Made by a program: the position numbers and the translations under genes. Below, in pieces: positions 1-10,850 of a DNA stretch of 64,000 nt (positions are counted from its first letter, which is position 1; each line of letters starts with the position of its first letter). The stretch lies in the NCBI GenBank assembly GCA_000310025.1, contig FN649751.1, positions 4,856,901 through 4,920,900 of the forward strand. Direction: 5' to 3'. The notes below the pieces were generated by a model that was given only the letters and a program-made list of their open reading frames with translations, was not told the DNA's origin and did no database searches. The DNA comes from Ectocarpus siliculosus (taxonomy: Eukaryota; Sar; Phaeophyceae; Ectocarpales; Ectocarpaceae).

Positions 1-239
1 TTGTTGCAACAACACATGTATCTGGAGGGCTCGATCGGGGTTCATGCAATCGTCGGTCAGATATCCTCAACAGGGCACAACCCGCCATCGACAGGTAACA
101 CAGATCAGAAACGGCGAGCGGCATCGAACCCCCCCTCGTGCCATTAAGACTCCTAATCCTGGAACCCCCTACGATGACAATGAGCATCTTCAGCACTTGG
201 CATCTGAAAACACACAGCCAGCCCGGTCGATCGCCTCAC

Positions 240-3200
240 CTCGGGCGGCATCCGGTGCTGCAGTTCTAGCGTCGTATGCGGGTACCCGGCCTTGACGAGC
301 CTCTCGAACAGGCTGACGTTCAGGTCGAACCCCCTCCCGCTCTCAACCCTCAGGCTGTATTGCTCCACCTTGGGCCTCAGCTGCTTGTGGTCGCCTAGGT
401 GGTTTACATAGGGAAGGACAGAGAGGAGGCGGAAGAAGCAGTCGGTCAAAACGGGGCGGGATATTTGCCGTCGTGTGGGCAAACTGCGCAGTTTCCGCCG
501 AGGCGTAAGAACCTGGAGTTAGTCTTGCGAGGGCGTCCGCGGCGAGCGAGGTCTACGATGTACGAGACGAAAGCGCAGAACAACGCCGGCGGTACCAGCT
601 TCCGCCTCAGCAACAAGAACAAGACAACACCGCGCACCAACAACACTAGAAAACCGAGGAGAAGATGAAGAAAAAATACAACAACAACAACAACAACAAT
701 ACACCTACGACCACCAACGACAACAACAACGCAAACGTGACCCACGAAAGGACCCCTCACCGATCATGATGAGGTGCTTGGTGGAGTCCCCGAGCGCGGC
801 CAGGACGTGCGCCTCCAGGACCTCGGCCGCCTCCTCGACCAGCACCACCCCGCACCGCGCCTCCGCCAGCAGCGAATGGTGAATGGCCGCCCCCGTCGTC
901 GTGCAGCCGACTACCCGCGCCGCCCGCACGCGCTGCACGTCCTTCTGGCGCTGGAGCTCGGAGAGCTCCCGCGCTAGCCTGTCGTGGGCCTTGACCTTCT
1001 TGGCCACCTTCTTGGCCACCTCCGCCTTGATGGCGGCCTCCCACCCGGCCCACCTGGCCTTGCGGGCGTTCTTGTCCAACGCCCATATGCCGCCGGTCGA
1101 CAGCCGCTTGCTGTTGATGCTGCCGTCGCCACCGCCGGAGTCTGACGACGTGGTGTTTGTTGGCTGCTGCAGGAGGGCGGAGGGCTTCTGCTTCCCGTCC
1201 AGCCACGTGCGGACGATAGACGCGCTCGTGAGGGCTTGGCCCTGCAAGTGAAGTGATATTGGGGCATCGCGGTGTACCGTTGAGAAAACGGTTGGTATTC
1301 TACAAAGGAGTCGGGCGATTGTGTTCGTCGAGTTTTTCGCGTGGGACTCGTCCCTCCAGGACCGCGCATGGTGGCACCTCTTGAAATGGAGTGAATTTTT
1401 TTCAAGTTCTCGACACAGTTTTTGTGATGGCCGAAGAAGGAAGGCGTGAACAAGCTACCCGTTTAATGGGAAAGTCGGTCCCTGAGAAAACGCTAACGGA
1501 GCGCTAGTCAACTTCACGGAGAACATTAAATATAAACACAACATTCGCTGGGCGCAGCAGCGGCGACGAGGATACCCGTTGACCACGAACGACCACAGAT
1601 CAATTGACATCTTTGGAACCCTCTCACCCTCCTGCCGACGACCGTTTCTCCATCACCGCCCTCCGGCATCTGGAGCTCCTGGAAGGCCTCGGAGTCCTCG
1701 TCCTCCAGCCACGCCACGACGTACATCTTGTCGGGCTTACGGTTGAGCCCGCTCGTCTTCTGGACCTCGTCGATCCGGGCCTGCGACTCTTCCAATGCCT
1801 CCTTGAGGATCGCGAATTGCCGGTTCTGCACCCGGTTGAAGCCCTGGGCCTGGTGGCTCCGCAGCTGGTACCGGTCCAGCTTGGCGTTCTTGCTGCCGCC
1901 GCCGATGCGCACCAGTTCGGTGACCCCCTTGTCCAGGAGGTCCTCGAGGAAGGAGTCGAGGGCGTGGTTGGTGTAGCAGACGCACACGATCTTCTGGTCC
2001 GTCGACGCCAGGATGATCTGCGCCAGCAGCACGCCGAGGAACGTCTTGCCCGTGCCTGGGGGAGGGAAAGTGGCGTGAGGGGGAGATGCAGTGGGGGGGA
2101 GATAATATTTCAGGGGCGTGAGGAAGTTCCGGCTTGGTCTTTGTTGGTGACTCTGGTCTCAACTTCAGCTGTTTGGGCGATTTTTTTGGTCTGTTTGGGC
2201 TGTCCTAGCGACGAGGACGCATACGGTGTCACCGGCGGCCTCCAACCACAGCACACCGTGTGGAAAAGTCGTTTTTCGGTGTACGAAACCCGACGTTTTT
2301 GAAGAAATTGCAGGTACTCCGTCGATTTTGTACGGATGTCCGTGCGGTTTTGACGGTTTTTTCTGACGGATAATTGTCCTCAAGGACACGGTTTTGCTCG
2401 GTTTATGCTACGGAGTATACAAAACCGCTCCGTGAAAATAACCGCACTACGGATTAACCGCTCCACACAGCTCAGTGACACCAGAAAAAAAACCGCTCCG
2501 CTCCGTGAGACTATTGCCCTCGGATAAACCGCTCCGCACCGCTCCGTGATATTTTCAAATATAAAAAAACGCTCCGCACCGCTCCGTGAAACTAAAAAAA
2601 AAAAAAACGCTCCGCGGAGCGGTTCTACTCCGTGAGTAACCCTGAAAAAAACGTTCCAGAAAAATTATTTGAGAACATGCAGTTTCTAAAAGTTCTCAAC
2701 GTTTCAACGCCCAGCTGTCCATGACAGATGGGCCCAGCCAGAAAGAAAAAAATCGATTAACAACAAAGAACTCATTGAGGTACGCATCCAACCGACAAAC
2801 AAACTTCCCGATAAAGAACATTCCTCGCCAAAACGATTACCTGGAGGTCCCTGAACAAGGCTAACTCTCTGCCGCAACACCTGGGCCACCGCCACCCGCT
2901 GAGAAATGTCGAACCGGCACCCGGTAGGCAGTTTCACTCCCACGAGCGGCGGCGACAGCAACAGCGGCGTCCGGTTCTTGAGATCGTCCGTGCTAGCGGC
3001 GAAGCGCTCGGCGAGTCCCTCCATCTCCGCGGCTTCCACACCCTCGTACAGCGGCGGCTGCGGGGATTCAGGCGGCGGGGCGGCGGACGAAGCGCCGCCC
3101 GTCATGGATTTCCATGGACTCCCGGCAAGGCTCTCAAGGCGGCTGCTGCCGGGCTTCGACAACGTGTGAGCGGCGGGCCAATCCACGAGCAGGTTCGCCA

Positions 3201-4860
3201 TCGGGACTTCGGCCATGGCCTGCAGCTGCTTCAGCACAGACTTGTACGCGAAGACGCCGACGGTAAGGGGCACGAGACAGCCCCAGGAGTCGTCCCTCGA
3301 GAGAAGCAGGGCCGATTCCAGATCCTTGTGGTTGAAGAACGAGACCCCCACCGCCGGGCGCGCCTCCTGCCGCTCCCTCCAGGTTCCGCCGCGGCTCCCG
3401 CCGGTTTCGCCTCCGGTTCCGCCGTGGCCACCGGCGCCCCTACCACCACGGCCGCCCCTTCCACGACCGTTCGAAAGACGGCCGCCTCCCCCGCGACCTC
3501 GACCCGAGGTACCCCGACCACCGAAACCCCCACCGTTGTTGTTGCCACCGGCGCCGCCACCGCCCCAGTTCGCCCCACCGCCATCGCCACCTCCAGCGAG
3601 CAGTCCCTCGTCCCTGATCGTGACGGCCGCGAAAAAGAGAGGCTTCAGGTTCTTGTTGGTCAGCACCACCAACGAATCCCTCTTCAGCAAGTTGCGCCCG
3701 GCGCCGCCGCCGCCGCCGCCGCCGGTGCCACCGCCTCCTCGCCCGCCCTTGGTCTGCTGCAAATAGTCCATCCTTTTTTTGGAAGTTTTCATGCGAGACA
3801 CGGGGTGTGAAGACGGCCAGTCGAAATGTATCAGCACTGCGGCCGCGCGCCCCCCTTTGTCTGCTACGATGGCGCCGCGCCTTGTTTGTTCCAATATTAA
3901 TGGGGTTCGCCCTCCCCCTTCGCCGCCTTTGGCCTTTCCAGAGCCCTTCGTTTCTCCCGCACCGGCTCGAAGCGTTTTCAGTGGAGTCACAGCATCGACG
4001 ACGCTCGAAACCAAATCGTGGCGCAACAGGCGAAACTGCCGATCGAGGTGTGGGACGTCACGCTCCATCTCGGTCGGCAGGAATGGGATCTTGTCGCAGA
4101 GAACCTCATCCACACTCGGCACGATCGTGATGGAGCGGAAATCCACATGGTCGTTGGAGTGCCGCCCTCCCGGCGAGGATTCTTGGGTGGCCTCGATGGA
4201 CATGCCCCCTCCGGTGGCGGCAATTTCAGCGTTTCGCTTGTCCACCTCAGACGGATCGGACAAAACCTTCAGCAGCTTTTGCGCCTGGGCCTTGACGGTG
4301 GGCGACATGCTCCGCTTCAAACGGTTGACGAGCGCGGATTCCTTGCTGCTGCTGGATCTCGCGGCTACTCCGTCCTGACCGTCGTCGAGAATCAGCCTCT
4401 CGACAAACCACAAGAGAGCCATTTCGTTCGAGATCTCGTCGCAGTTCAAGGCTTCCAGCAAGTTGTCCAGCAGGCCGGGAGCGCGCGCCAGCCTGTTGCA
4501 TATCAGCTGCTGTTTGAAGCTGCAAGTACCGATGGAGAGTTCATCTTTGCCCAGCCAGGCGATGAAGGGCATGACCACGCGATCCATGAAGTCGTTGGAG
4601 GAGTGAAGAGTGAAAATGGTCCGAATGAGGTGTGGGTCCTTCTGATCAAGCCGGAAGAGAACGTCGGTTGGGTCATCGTGGCCACGGACCCCATGGACGA
4701 AGCGCGAAGCAGCTCGGACGTTCATGAGGTCGCGATTCTCTCTCTTGATGTCGCCCGACCGTAGGAGCTTGTCGAGAAGCTTACGATTCGGCTGGGGATC
4801 CATGATGCGGACGCGCACCCGCTCTCTCGCACGTCTTGCGAGATGGAGATCTGTTCCCAC
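240..4860 (-). CDS. ZNFX1-like superfamily 1 RNA helicase, 5' part (partial at left edge)
   Basis: Four exons are visible: 4860-2841, 2055-1628, 1241-761 and 394-240, phases 1, 0, 1, 0, with the next donor directly below 240. Together they encode about 1,028 residues. The N-terminal block contains the conserved stretch found in NFX1-type zinc-finger protein 1 (DFRS...PFLP...LDRQFRLLRHDL, near residues 235-290). Residues about 420-540 are a long Gly/Arg/Asn-rich RGG insertion. Walker A is split by intron 1 (GPPG / TGKT, about 671-678). A TNHALD motif follows, an EEAA box sits near 952-955, and the GDHKQLRP and QHRMPPE motifs lie in exon 4. This is the UPF1/ZNFX1 order. Family members act on RNA in small-RNA pathways (nematode ZNFX-1) or antiviral sensing (mammals). 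Helicase motifs V-VI and any zinc fingers would lie left of base 1. The start is uncertain: Met at 4860 or at 4803. Confidence 0.9.
2404..2640. repeat. Degenerate GCTCCG-rich repeat in helicase intron 1
   Basis: The block ACCGCTCCG(CACCGCTCCG)TGA recurs irregularly at least eight times between A-rich spacers. It lies wholly within the intron between the Walker A half-exons. No coding potential is apparent. Confidence 0.7.
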
Positions 4861-4917
4861 ACGAAGTGTATGTGAAGACGATGTGTGTGACTAAACACTA
4901 TCACCAGCCCCCCAGAA

Positions 4918-4994
4918 GGTCAAGCACACCCTCCAACGCCGTAGCGGGCGGGTGGAAGGTCAAGCACACCCTCCAACGCCGTAGCGGGCGGGTG
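4918..4994. repeat. 40-bp tandem duplication upstream of the helicase gene
   Basis: Two near-identical 40-bp units begin at 4918 and 4958 (GGTCAAGCACACCC...GGGCGGGTG). They lie 58-134 bp upstream of the first candidate start codon of the helicase gene. Confidence 0.85.
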
Positions 4995-5438
4995 TGTGAG
5001 AGAGAAAGGGAGAGAGAGCAAGAGAGGTAGATGTGGATAGTGTGTGTTCGGAGAGCAACAGGAAGGGCGTGTGCGTCGGCGATTGATTTCTAGAAGGAAT
5101 CAAAGATTTACTTTTTCCACGGTTGATTTCATTCACCATGGTTCACGTAGTGAAGCCCGCAATCCTTCACACACCACTCTCACAGCGTCGTACATATTGC
5201 GCAGAAGATGCGTACGAACCATCGCAGACAACCACTGCCCCTTCATGTAGGGGTTGCAGAGCTAGACAGCACCGGCTAGGTGCGAATCATACGCAGCGAA
5301 AGAAAGGCTTAAACTATGTTTCTTGCCCAGCAGGACGAAGGGACCAAAGATATTCATAGATTCATTGGGCGCGCTGCAGGACGCCTGCCTGTAGGAGGTG
5401 CATATAATCTTCGTGCGCCGCGGTGTTGTTGTCGAAAG

Positions 5439-5646
5439 AGAAAGCGGGCTCCTAGATACCTTCTCCAACGTATCTGGAGCACGGCTGGGACAACCCCTCA
5501 TGTACAACTCGGCATAGCAATGCACCCATTGTGTGAAGCATAAGAAAGCGGGCTCCTAGATACCTTCTCCAACGTATCTGGAGCACGGCTGGGACAACCC
5601 CTCATGTACAACTCGGCATAGCAATGCACCCATTGTGTGAAGCATA
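5439..5646. repeat. 104-bp perfect-looking tandem duplication
   Basis: A unit beginning AGAAAGCGGGCTCC at 5439 repeats at 5543 with essentially no differences, so the duplication is recent. Both copies carry the same short reverse-strand frame, which is why two translated peptides there look identical. It is not a gene. Confidence 0.9.
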
Positions 5647-5849
5647 AGCAGTCGCTTCTGGTGCAGCCAAAACTCAGACCCGTTAATAATATGTTGCCGC
5701 GTTCATGAACCACAAAAAAATACTTCAGATTCCACGAAAGAAACATCGGATTCATATTGTTCAGCCGTCGGAAAACCCGACAGAGAGCCAGTGCTTACGG
5801 AGAAACACAGAAAGAACACAAACAAACCTTAAACGGCTCTTCTTTTAGG

Positions 5850-6195
5850 TCTTCAGTGTTGTTGACACGAACGAATGCTTCGTCTCATGATCTACGGCGG
5901 CCCCCGGAACCCACGAACGTATCCATGTAATTGAGGCCGCAAAAGAGCCAGTGAACTCCTGTACGAAGAAAAACAACGAACACAAAAACAAACCTACAAT
6001 AACAATAATAACTGGCTCTTGGTGGCGGTGTCGTTGACACAAACGTTTCGTCTCATCATCTCATCATCATGGTGTACACCGGCCCCCGGACCCAAGGATG
6101 TATTCATTGGCTCTTGGTGGCGGTGTCGTTGACACAAACGTTTCGTCTTATCATGGTGTACACCGGCCCCCGGACCCAAGGATGGATGTATTCAT
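5850..6195. repeat. About 100-bp tandem repeat, three diverged copies
   Basis: Copies begin near 5855, 6012 and 6112. Each contains a GTTGACACRAACG core, a TTTCGTCTYATCAT stretch and a GGCCCCCGGA block. The second and third copies are close to identical; the first is older. Confidence 0.8.
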
Positions 6196-8631
6196 TCATG
6201 TTATTGACGCTCAGCCTGCCAGATAGCAACGAAAGATGAACACCGTACCCAGAGGTACATATTGAAACTGAGAGGTGGTGCTTTTCGTTGGATCGAGGAG
6301 TTTGGGGGCGAGAACAAGGATGACATCCGAAGGACCTTTGCTTGTGCAGTGTCGTCTCAGGGCGGGTTCCGAGCTAAAGACGCCAGCCCGTTCCCACCCG
6401 CGGAACAAAAAAAAACGACTTCGTCGATCGACTTGAAACGCCCAAAAATAAGTAAAAGATAAAAAAAAAAAGTTCTCCTTCGGCCTGAACTCGGCCTGAA
6501 GTTGTTTTTTCTCCGCATTCTTGATGTTTGAGCTCTGAGAACTCGGCGGAAATCGCTTCCTCTTGGTCGAGTTAGGGGGGGTAGAGCCACTCAGAAAGTT
6601 GTTCAGACAAAAACTGGTCGTGGGAAGCCGAGAGTCCAAAATCCCAGGATAGTTGAAATTGCTCAGCTAAAGTCAGCTTTTGGGCAGCTGTAAGTCGTTT
6701 GCAAAGCCAAACGGGGACATTCTGATGACATATTCGTGTTCCCCACCCTAAAATTACCCCAGGTCGAAATCTACAGAGCTCTAATCAACGTGAGGATCGC
6801 TTTCTGCGGGAGGGAATTTTTCACTCTATTCCCTAGTAAATACCGGATTATGCCCGCTTTTTGCATGTATCAGTGCGCAGCTGTGTCAACGTCACATCGA
6901 TTCCGATCAAAATTCAGAAGATGGATTCATTCGTGATCTGCACCCCAAAATTACCTTAACCTGAAAATTTCATAAGATTCGGACGGGCTTGAATTTTCCT
7001 CGGGGGGGGGCCGCGGAGGCGATTTTCCCTCAATTTTCCCCACTTATTCGTAAGTAACTTAGTTAGCACCATGATGGCCAAATAAAAAAAAAGTATATTT
7101 TCGTGATCCCCGTGACCTAACGGAAACGTGTGCAGAATTTCAGACATAGAAACTCATTCCTGGCCGCATTCTGAAACACTCGTGAAAAATAGCCGGCTTT
7201 AGCTCGGAACCCGCCCTAGGGCATGTTCGCGCAAGGTTTACACACATACCGTAGAGAGGGAAGATGACTGACGCCCTTGTCTCTCGTTGTACTGCATGCA
7301 GTCAGCGAGTGCTTGTAGCGCCGAGTACGAAAGTCAGTTCGGATATTGTCAACTTCATTCGAGGTCGTGTTTGTGGAAATCGAAGGCTTGTTCATCGCGA
7401 AAGCACCACTGAAGCTAGAGGGGAGGAACCGAATCCTTTCGCTTCTTGTTTTAATTTCCCGAGTAAAATATCGCACAGGGATTCATTCAGCTACTGTCGC
7501 TGCAATTCGTGGCGCTGTTTGCTTTTGAGGGGGGGGAGGCACCACACGTACGTGGGCACCTTCAGGTGGAGCTGTGACCAAAGCAAGCTACGGTATTCAC
7601 TTCACCAAACGAAAAAGCTTCAGGGAACAGAGAGAAAAACAAGACATTGTCCTGTCCTTGTTGCAACCACCGCTTGCTGTGTTTGTTGCCAACTAATGTG
7701 AGGGATGATCACACACGCCATGTGGTGAGCAGAGGAAGCCTCGAAAGTAGCACGTTGACCTTGGGTCGCCTCCCATCTGTGTTCAACCAGCTTGCTCGGC
7801 CTATGACCATTCGTATCGAGCCTGCGTGAACGAAGCCTCTGGCAGCCCTCTTGCATGTTTGTTACTACGTGATGAACCCTTAGATGGCCAAACATCCATC
7901 CGCGGAGGACAACAGGCGATGGCCACAACAAAAAAACTCCTGTTTCCTCACCACGGTGAGAGCAATGGCACACCAAAAGGCAGGCGCAACCGCGCAGGGT
8001 TTTACTTCACGCCCACCCCTTCGGCACACGCACAGGCCGTCAACTTCATCTGATTCACCGTGGTAGATACAACAAGTACAAGTAACCACCCTCGCTATTT
8101 CGTGCCAGAAATGCGGCGAACGCTGTGTCAGAGACCGTGTGTAGAGTCACCACGCCACGCTTGCACATGCTGATGCCGTGGCCGTCCCATCTTCATATCG
8201 TGCTGCATTGTCGGAAGTGAAACGTTTCAATCGCGCACATCCTTCCTGCCGGCTGATGATGATGCGGATGCATTTCGCATGCATGTCGTCGGCAAGCCGA
8301 AGGACGGAGAAAGAAGCCGTCGCACTGCTGTTGATTGCTGGAACTATGGCCTCGGAGCGTCGACCGACAAGAGCACCGGAAACCCGCCCCATGGCATCAT
8401 CGCCTAGCGCCCGCCGCAGAGCCAAACGAAGGCTTGATGCCCTGGGGGTGTCCCAGAAAATACCCCAAGATCCACGATGAAAAAGAGGCGCAGCTCCGGG
8501 AGGACACGTGCGATATCCTAGCTTCTCCGGCGTATCCATCCATAGATGTATCCATAAAAGGAGGGCTTCATAATTCTACAATACTCCACTTCACAACGGG
8601 TCGACATCATCGACATCACCAACCATCGTCA

Positions 8632-9658
8632 TCACCGTGCCTTCCTCGGCTTGGCGCCCTTAGAGAAGCCGGTGGTTAAGAACCGCCGCGGGATGCCCAT
8701 CTCCTCCGACAGCAGGTCCTCTAGCTCGGACGCCAGGTGTCCCTGCAGCATCAGCTCTTGGTACTTCCCGTTCGTGCCCTGTTTCATTGTACCACCGGCA
8801 AATATTTCGAGTGACATCGACGGACAGAGTAGTGGGAGATACGGCAAGGGGCACACAGATTGATAGATGAACAGATGTGCGAAGCAAGGCCGCCATACTT
8901 GTAGTGCGAAGCAAGGCACGGTACTACAGGACTATGGCGGCCAAAGTTCCGAGCCCCGGTGATGTGAATGTCCCATCGAAAGTTCCGTGAAGGGTAAATA
9001 CCATCGCCTTTCACGTCAACCCTATGCGAAAAAGCAAATCCCGAAACGCACGCTTCTTCCGCCAAAGCCAAGGGCGACCGTGTGAACTGCACATCAAAGC
9101 TTCGAGAAAGCGGAGGGAATTGAGATATAAGAACAGAATCAAGTGTTTCGCGGACAAAATCGTCCTGCGGGCAAGCAGCACCATCTGTGGCACTGTTGCC
9201 AACAACACCGGCTGCCAAAAATAGTCAAGGAACACTGAAAGCGCCAGCATACGAGAGATTCCTCCTGCCATCTACCAGCGGACAGAACTGCCCACAACAG
9301 CTTACCGGCGCCGGCTGCGCTGCCGTGCTGCACGCGAAGCGCTTCTGGACTTGACGCCCGAGCGTGGAGGGGTCGATGCCATACGCCTCCAGCCCCCTCA
9401 CCTTGGTCGCATGCCTTCCGTGATGGGGGACACGAAACGAGAACAGCACCGCACATACAGTTCAAACACCACCGGATAACAAATAACACCGACGGAGCAA
9501 CAGAGGAAAGTTGACGCATGAATGGTGAGCGAGAGAAAGGATGTTTCGCATGCGCTGCCGAAGGACGAAGACTGGGGGCAGGAGGAAATGGGGACCCTTG
9601 CGCGCGCTCCCGAAGACTGGGGGCAGGAGGAAATGGGGACCACAACAACAACAACAGC

Positions 9659-9743
<85 letters not shown>

Positions 9744-10794
9744 TACTACGGTGGTGTGAAAACTTTTATGCGATGCCTTCCGGCAGTGAAACGAACACTA
9801 GCTTGCAAAGAAAAACAAAACTGTCCGAGAAGGAGGACCATACCACGAACCCTAAGGCTACTAGCTTGTGCTGTCAACAAACCTGTTGCCTTGTCGCTTC
9901 TCCACTTCTATCGACACGGACGGGATCCCTCCTCTTCCGACGAACGGGTGCGGGTTTCCCGGCAAGAGGATGGCATGGTGCAGCTGCAGTCGGTCGAGGA
10001 ACCGGCGCGGTAGCTCGGCCTTCTTGGCCTGGTTCGATATTGGTAACGACAGTAGTGGTTGTGAGAGGATGGCGGATGCGGCGAGGGCGGCGGCCAACCA
10101 CCGCCATCGAGCCAGGGGGAAGCATCATCGTCGATGAGCACAAACATGCATGCTTCCGGTGTATTGTACCTCGGTGGCGCCGTTTCGTCGCATGTTCTCT
10201 TGGGAACCCACGTGGGTGTGCGACCCTCGCAACAGAAGCAGCAAACAAGCAAGTGTTTCGGACGACTTTTGACAACCCTCTGCCTGAGGGCGCGCCGTCT
10301 CCTTCCGCCTAACCTGACGAAACCCTACCCGACGACCAGCCCTCCCACGCGAAACTGCATCCAACCAACACCACCGCCTTGTCACCTCCGTAGGGTACTC
10401 CACTCTTGCGGCCTTCTTGTTCATAGGCTTGTAGAGGTTGTCGCACAGAGGGCCGTTCAGGACGACAAGCGACTTGTTCTAGTTGCAACAAACACACGGC
10501 AGCGCGGGGGGGTAGAGAAACGCAGCGTGGAGGGGTGCGGATGGCGTACTGAGTCGCAAGCAGCCACAGCCAAGACAGGAAAAATGACCAACGACAGGGG
10601 GGCTCCAAAAGATGCGGCATCCAAGCAACCGTATCGCTTTTCAACTCCAGCAAAATTCAACAAAAAAACTGACAGACACGTCAACCCCCCTCTCTGTGTC
10701 TCTGTCTCTGTCTCTGTCTCTGTCTCTGTCTCTGTCTCTGTCTCTGTCTGTCTCTGTCTGTCTCTGTCTGTCTCTCTGTCGCTCTGTCTCTGTC

Positions 10795-10850
<56 letters not shown>

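Larger units (their letters stand above)
4861..8631. other. Intergenic spacer between helicase start and eIF2D end
   Basis: This 3.8 kb holds no gene I can support. It contains several local tandem duplications (listed separately) and a stretch of lower GC around 6200-7500. Two similar A/T-rich segments near 6745 and 6940 share a C4(N)AAAATTACC core. Open frames here are short, overlap on both strands and show no recognisable domain. It should include the helicase 5' UTR and promoter and the eIF2D 3' UTR. Confidence 0.6.

Noticed and set aside
3166-3810. Proline/threonine-rich frames on the plus strand opposite the helicase
   Set aside because: They are shadows of the Gly/Arg-rich helicase exon on the minus strand.
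9518-10312. 264-codon frame with a poly-Asn run
   Set aside because: The Asn/Gln/Leu runs are the translated CAA microsatellite of eIF2D intron 10 in different frames.
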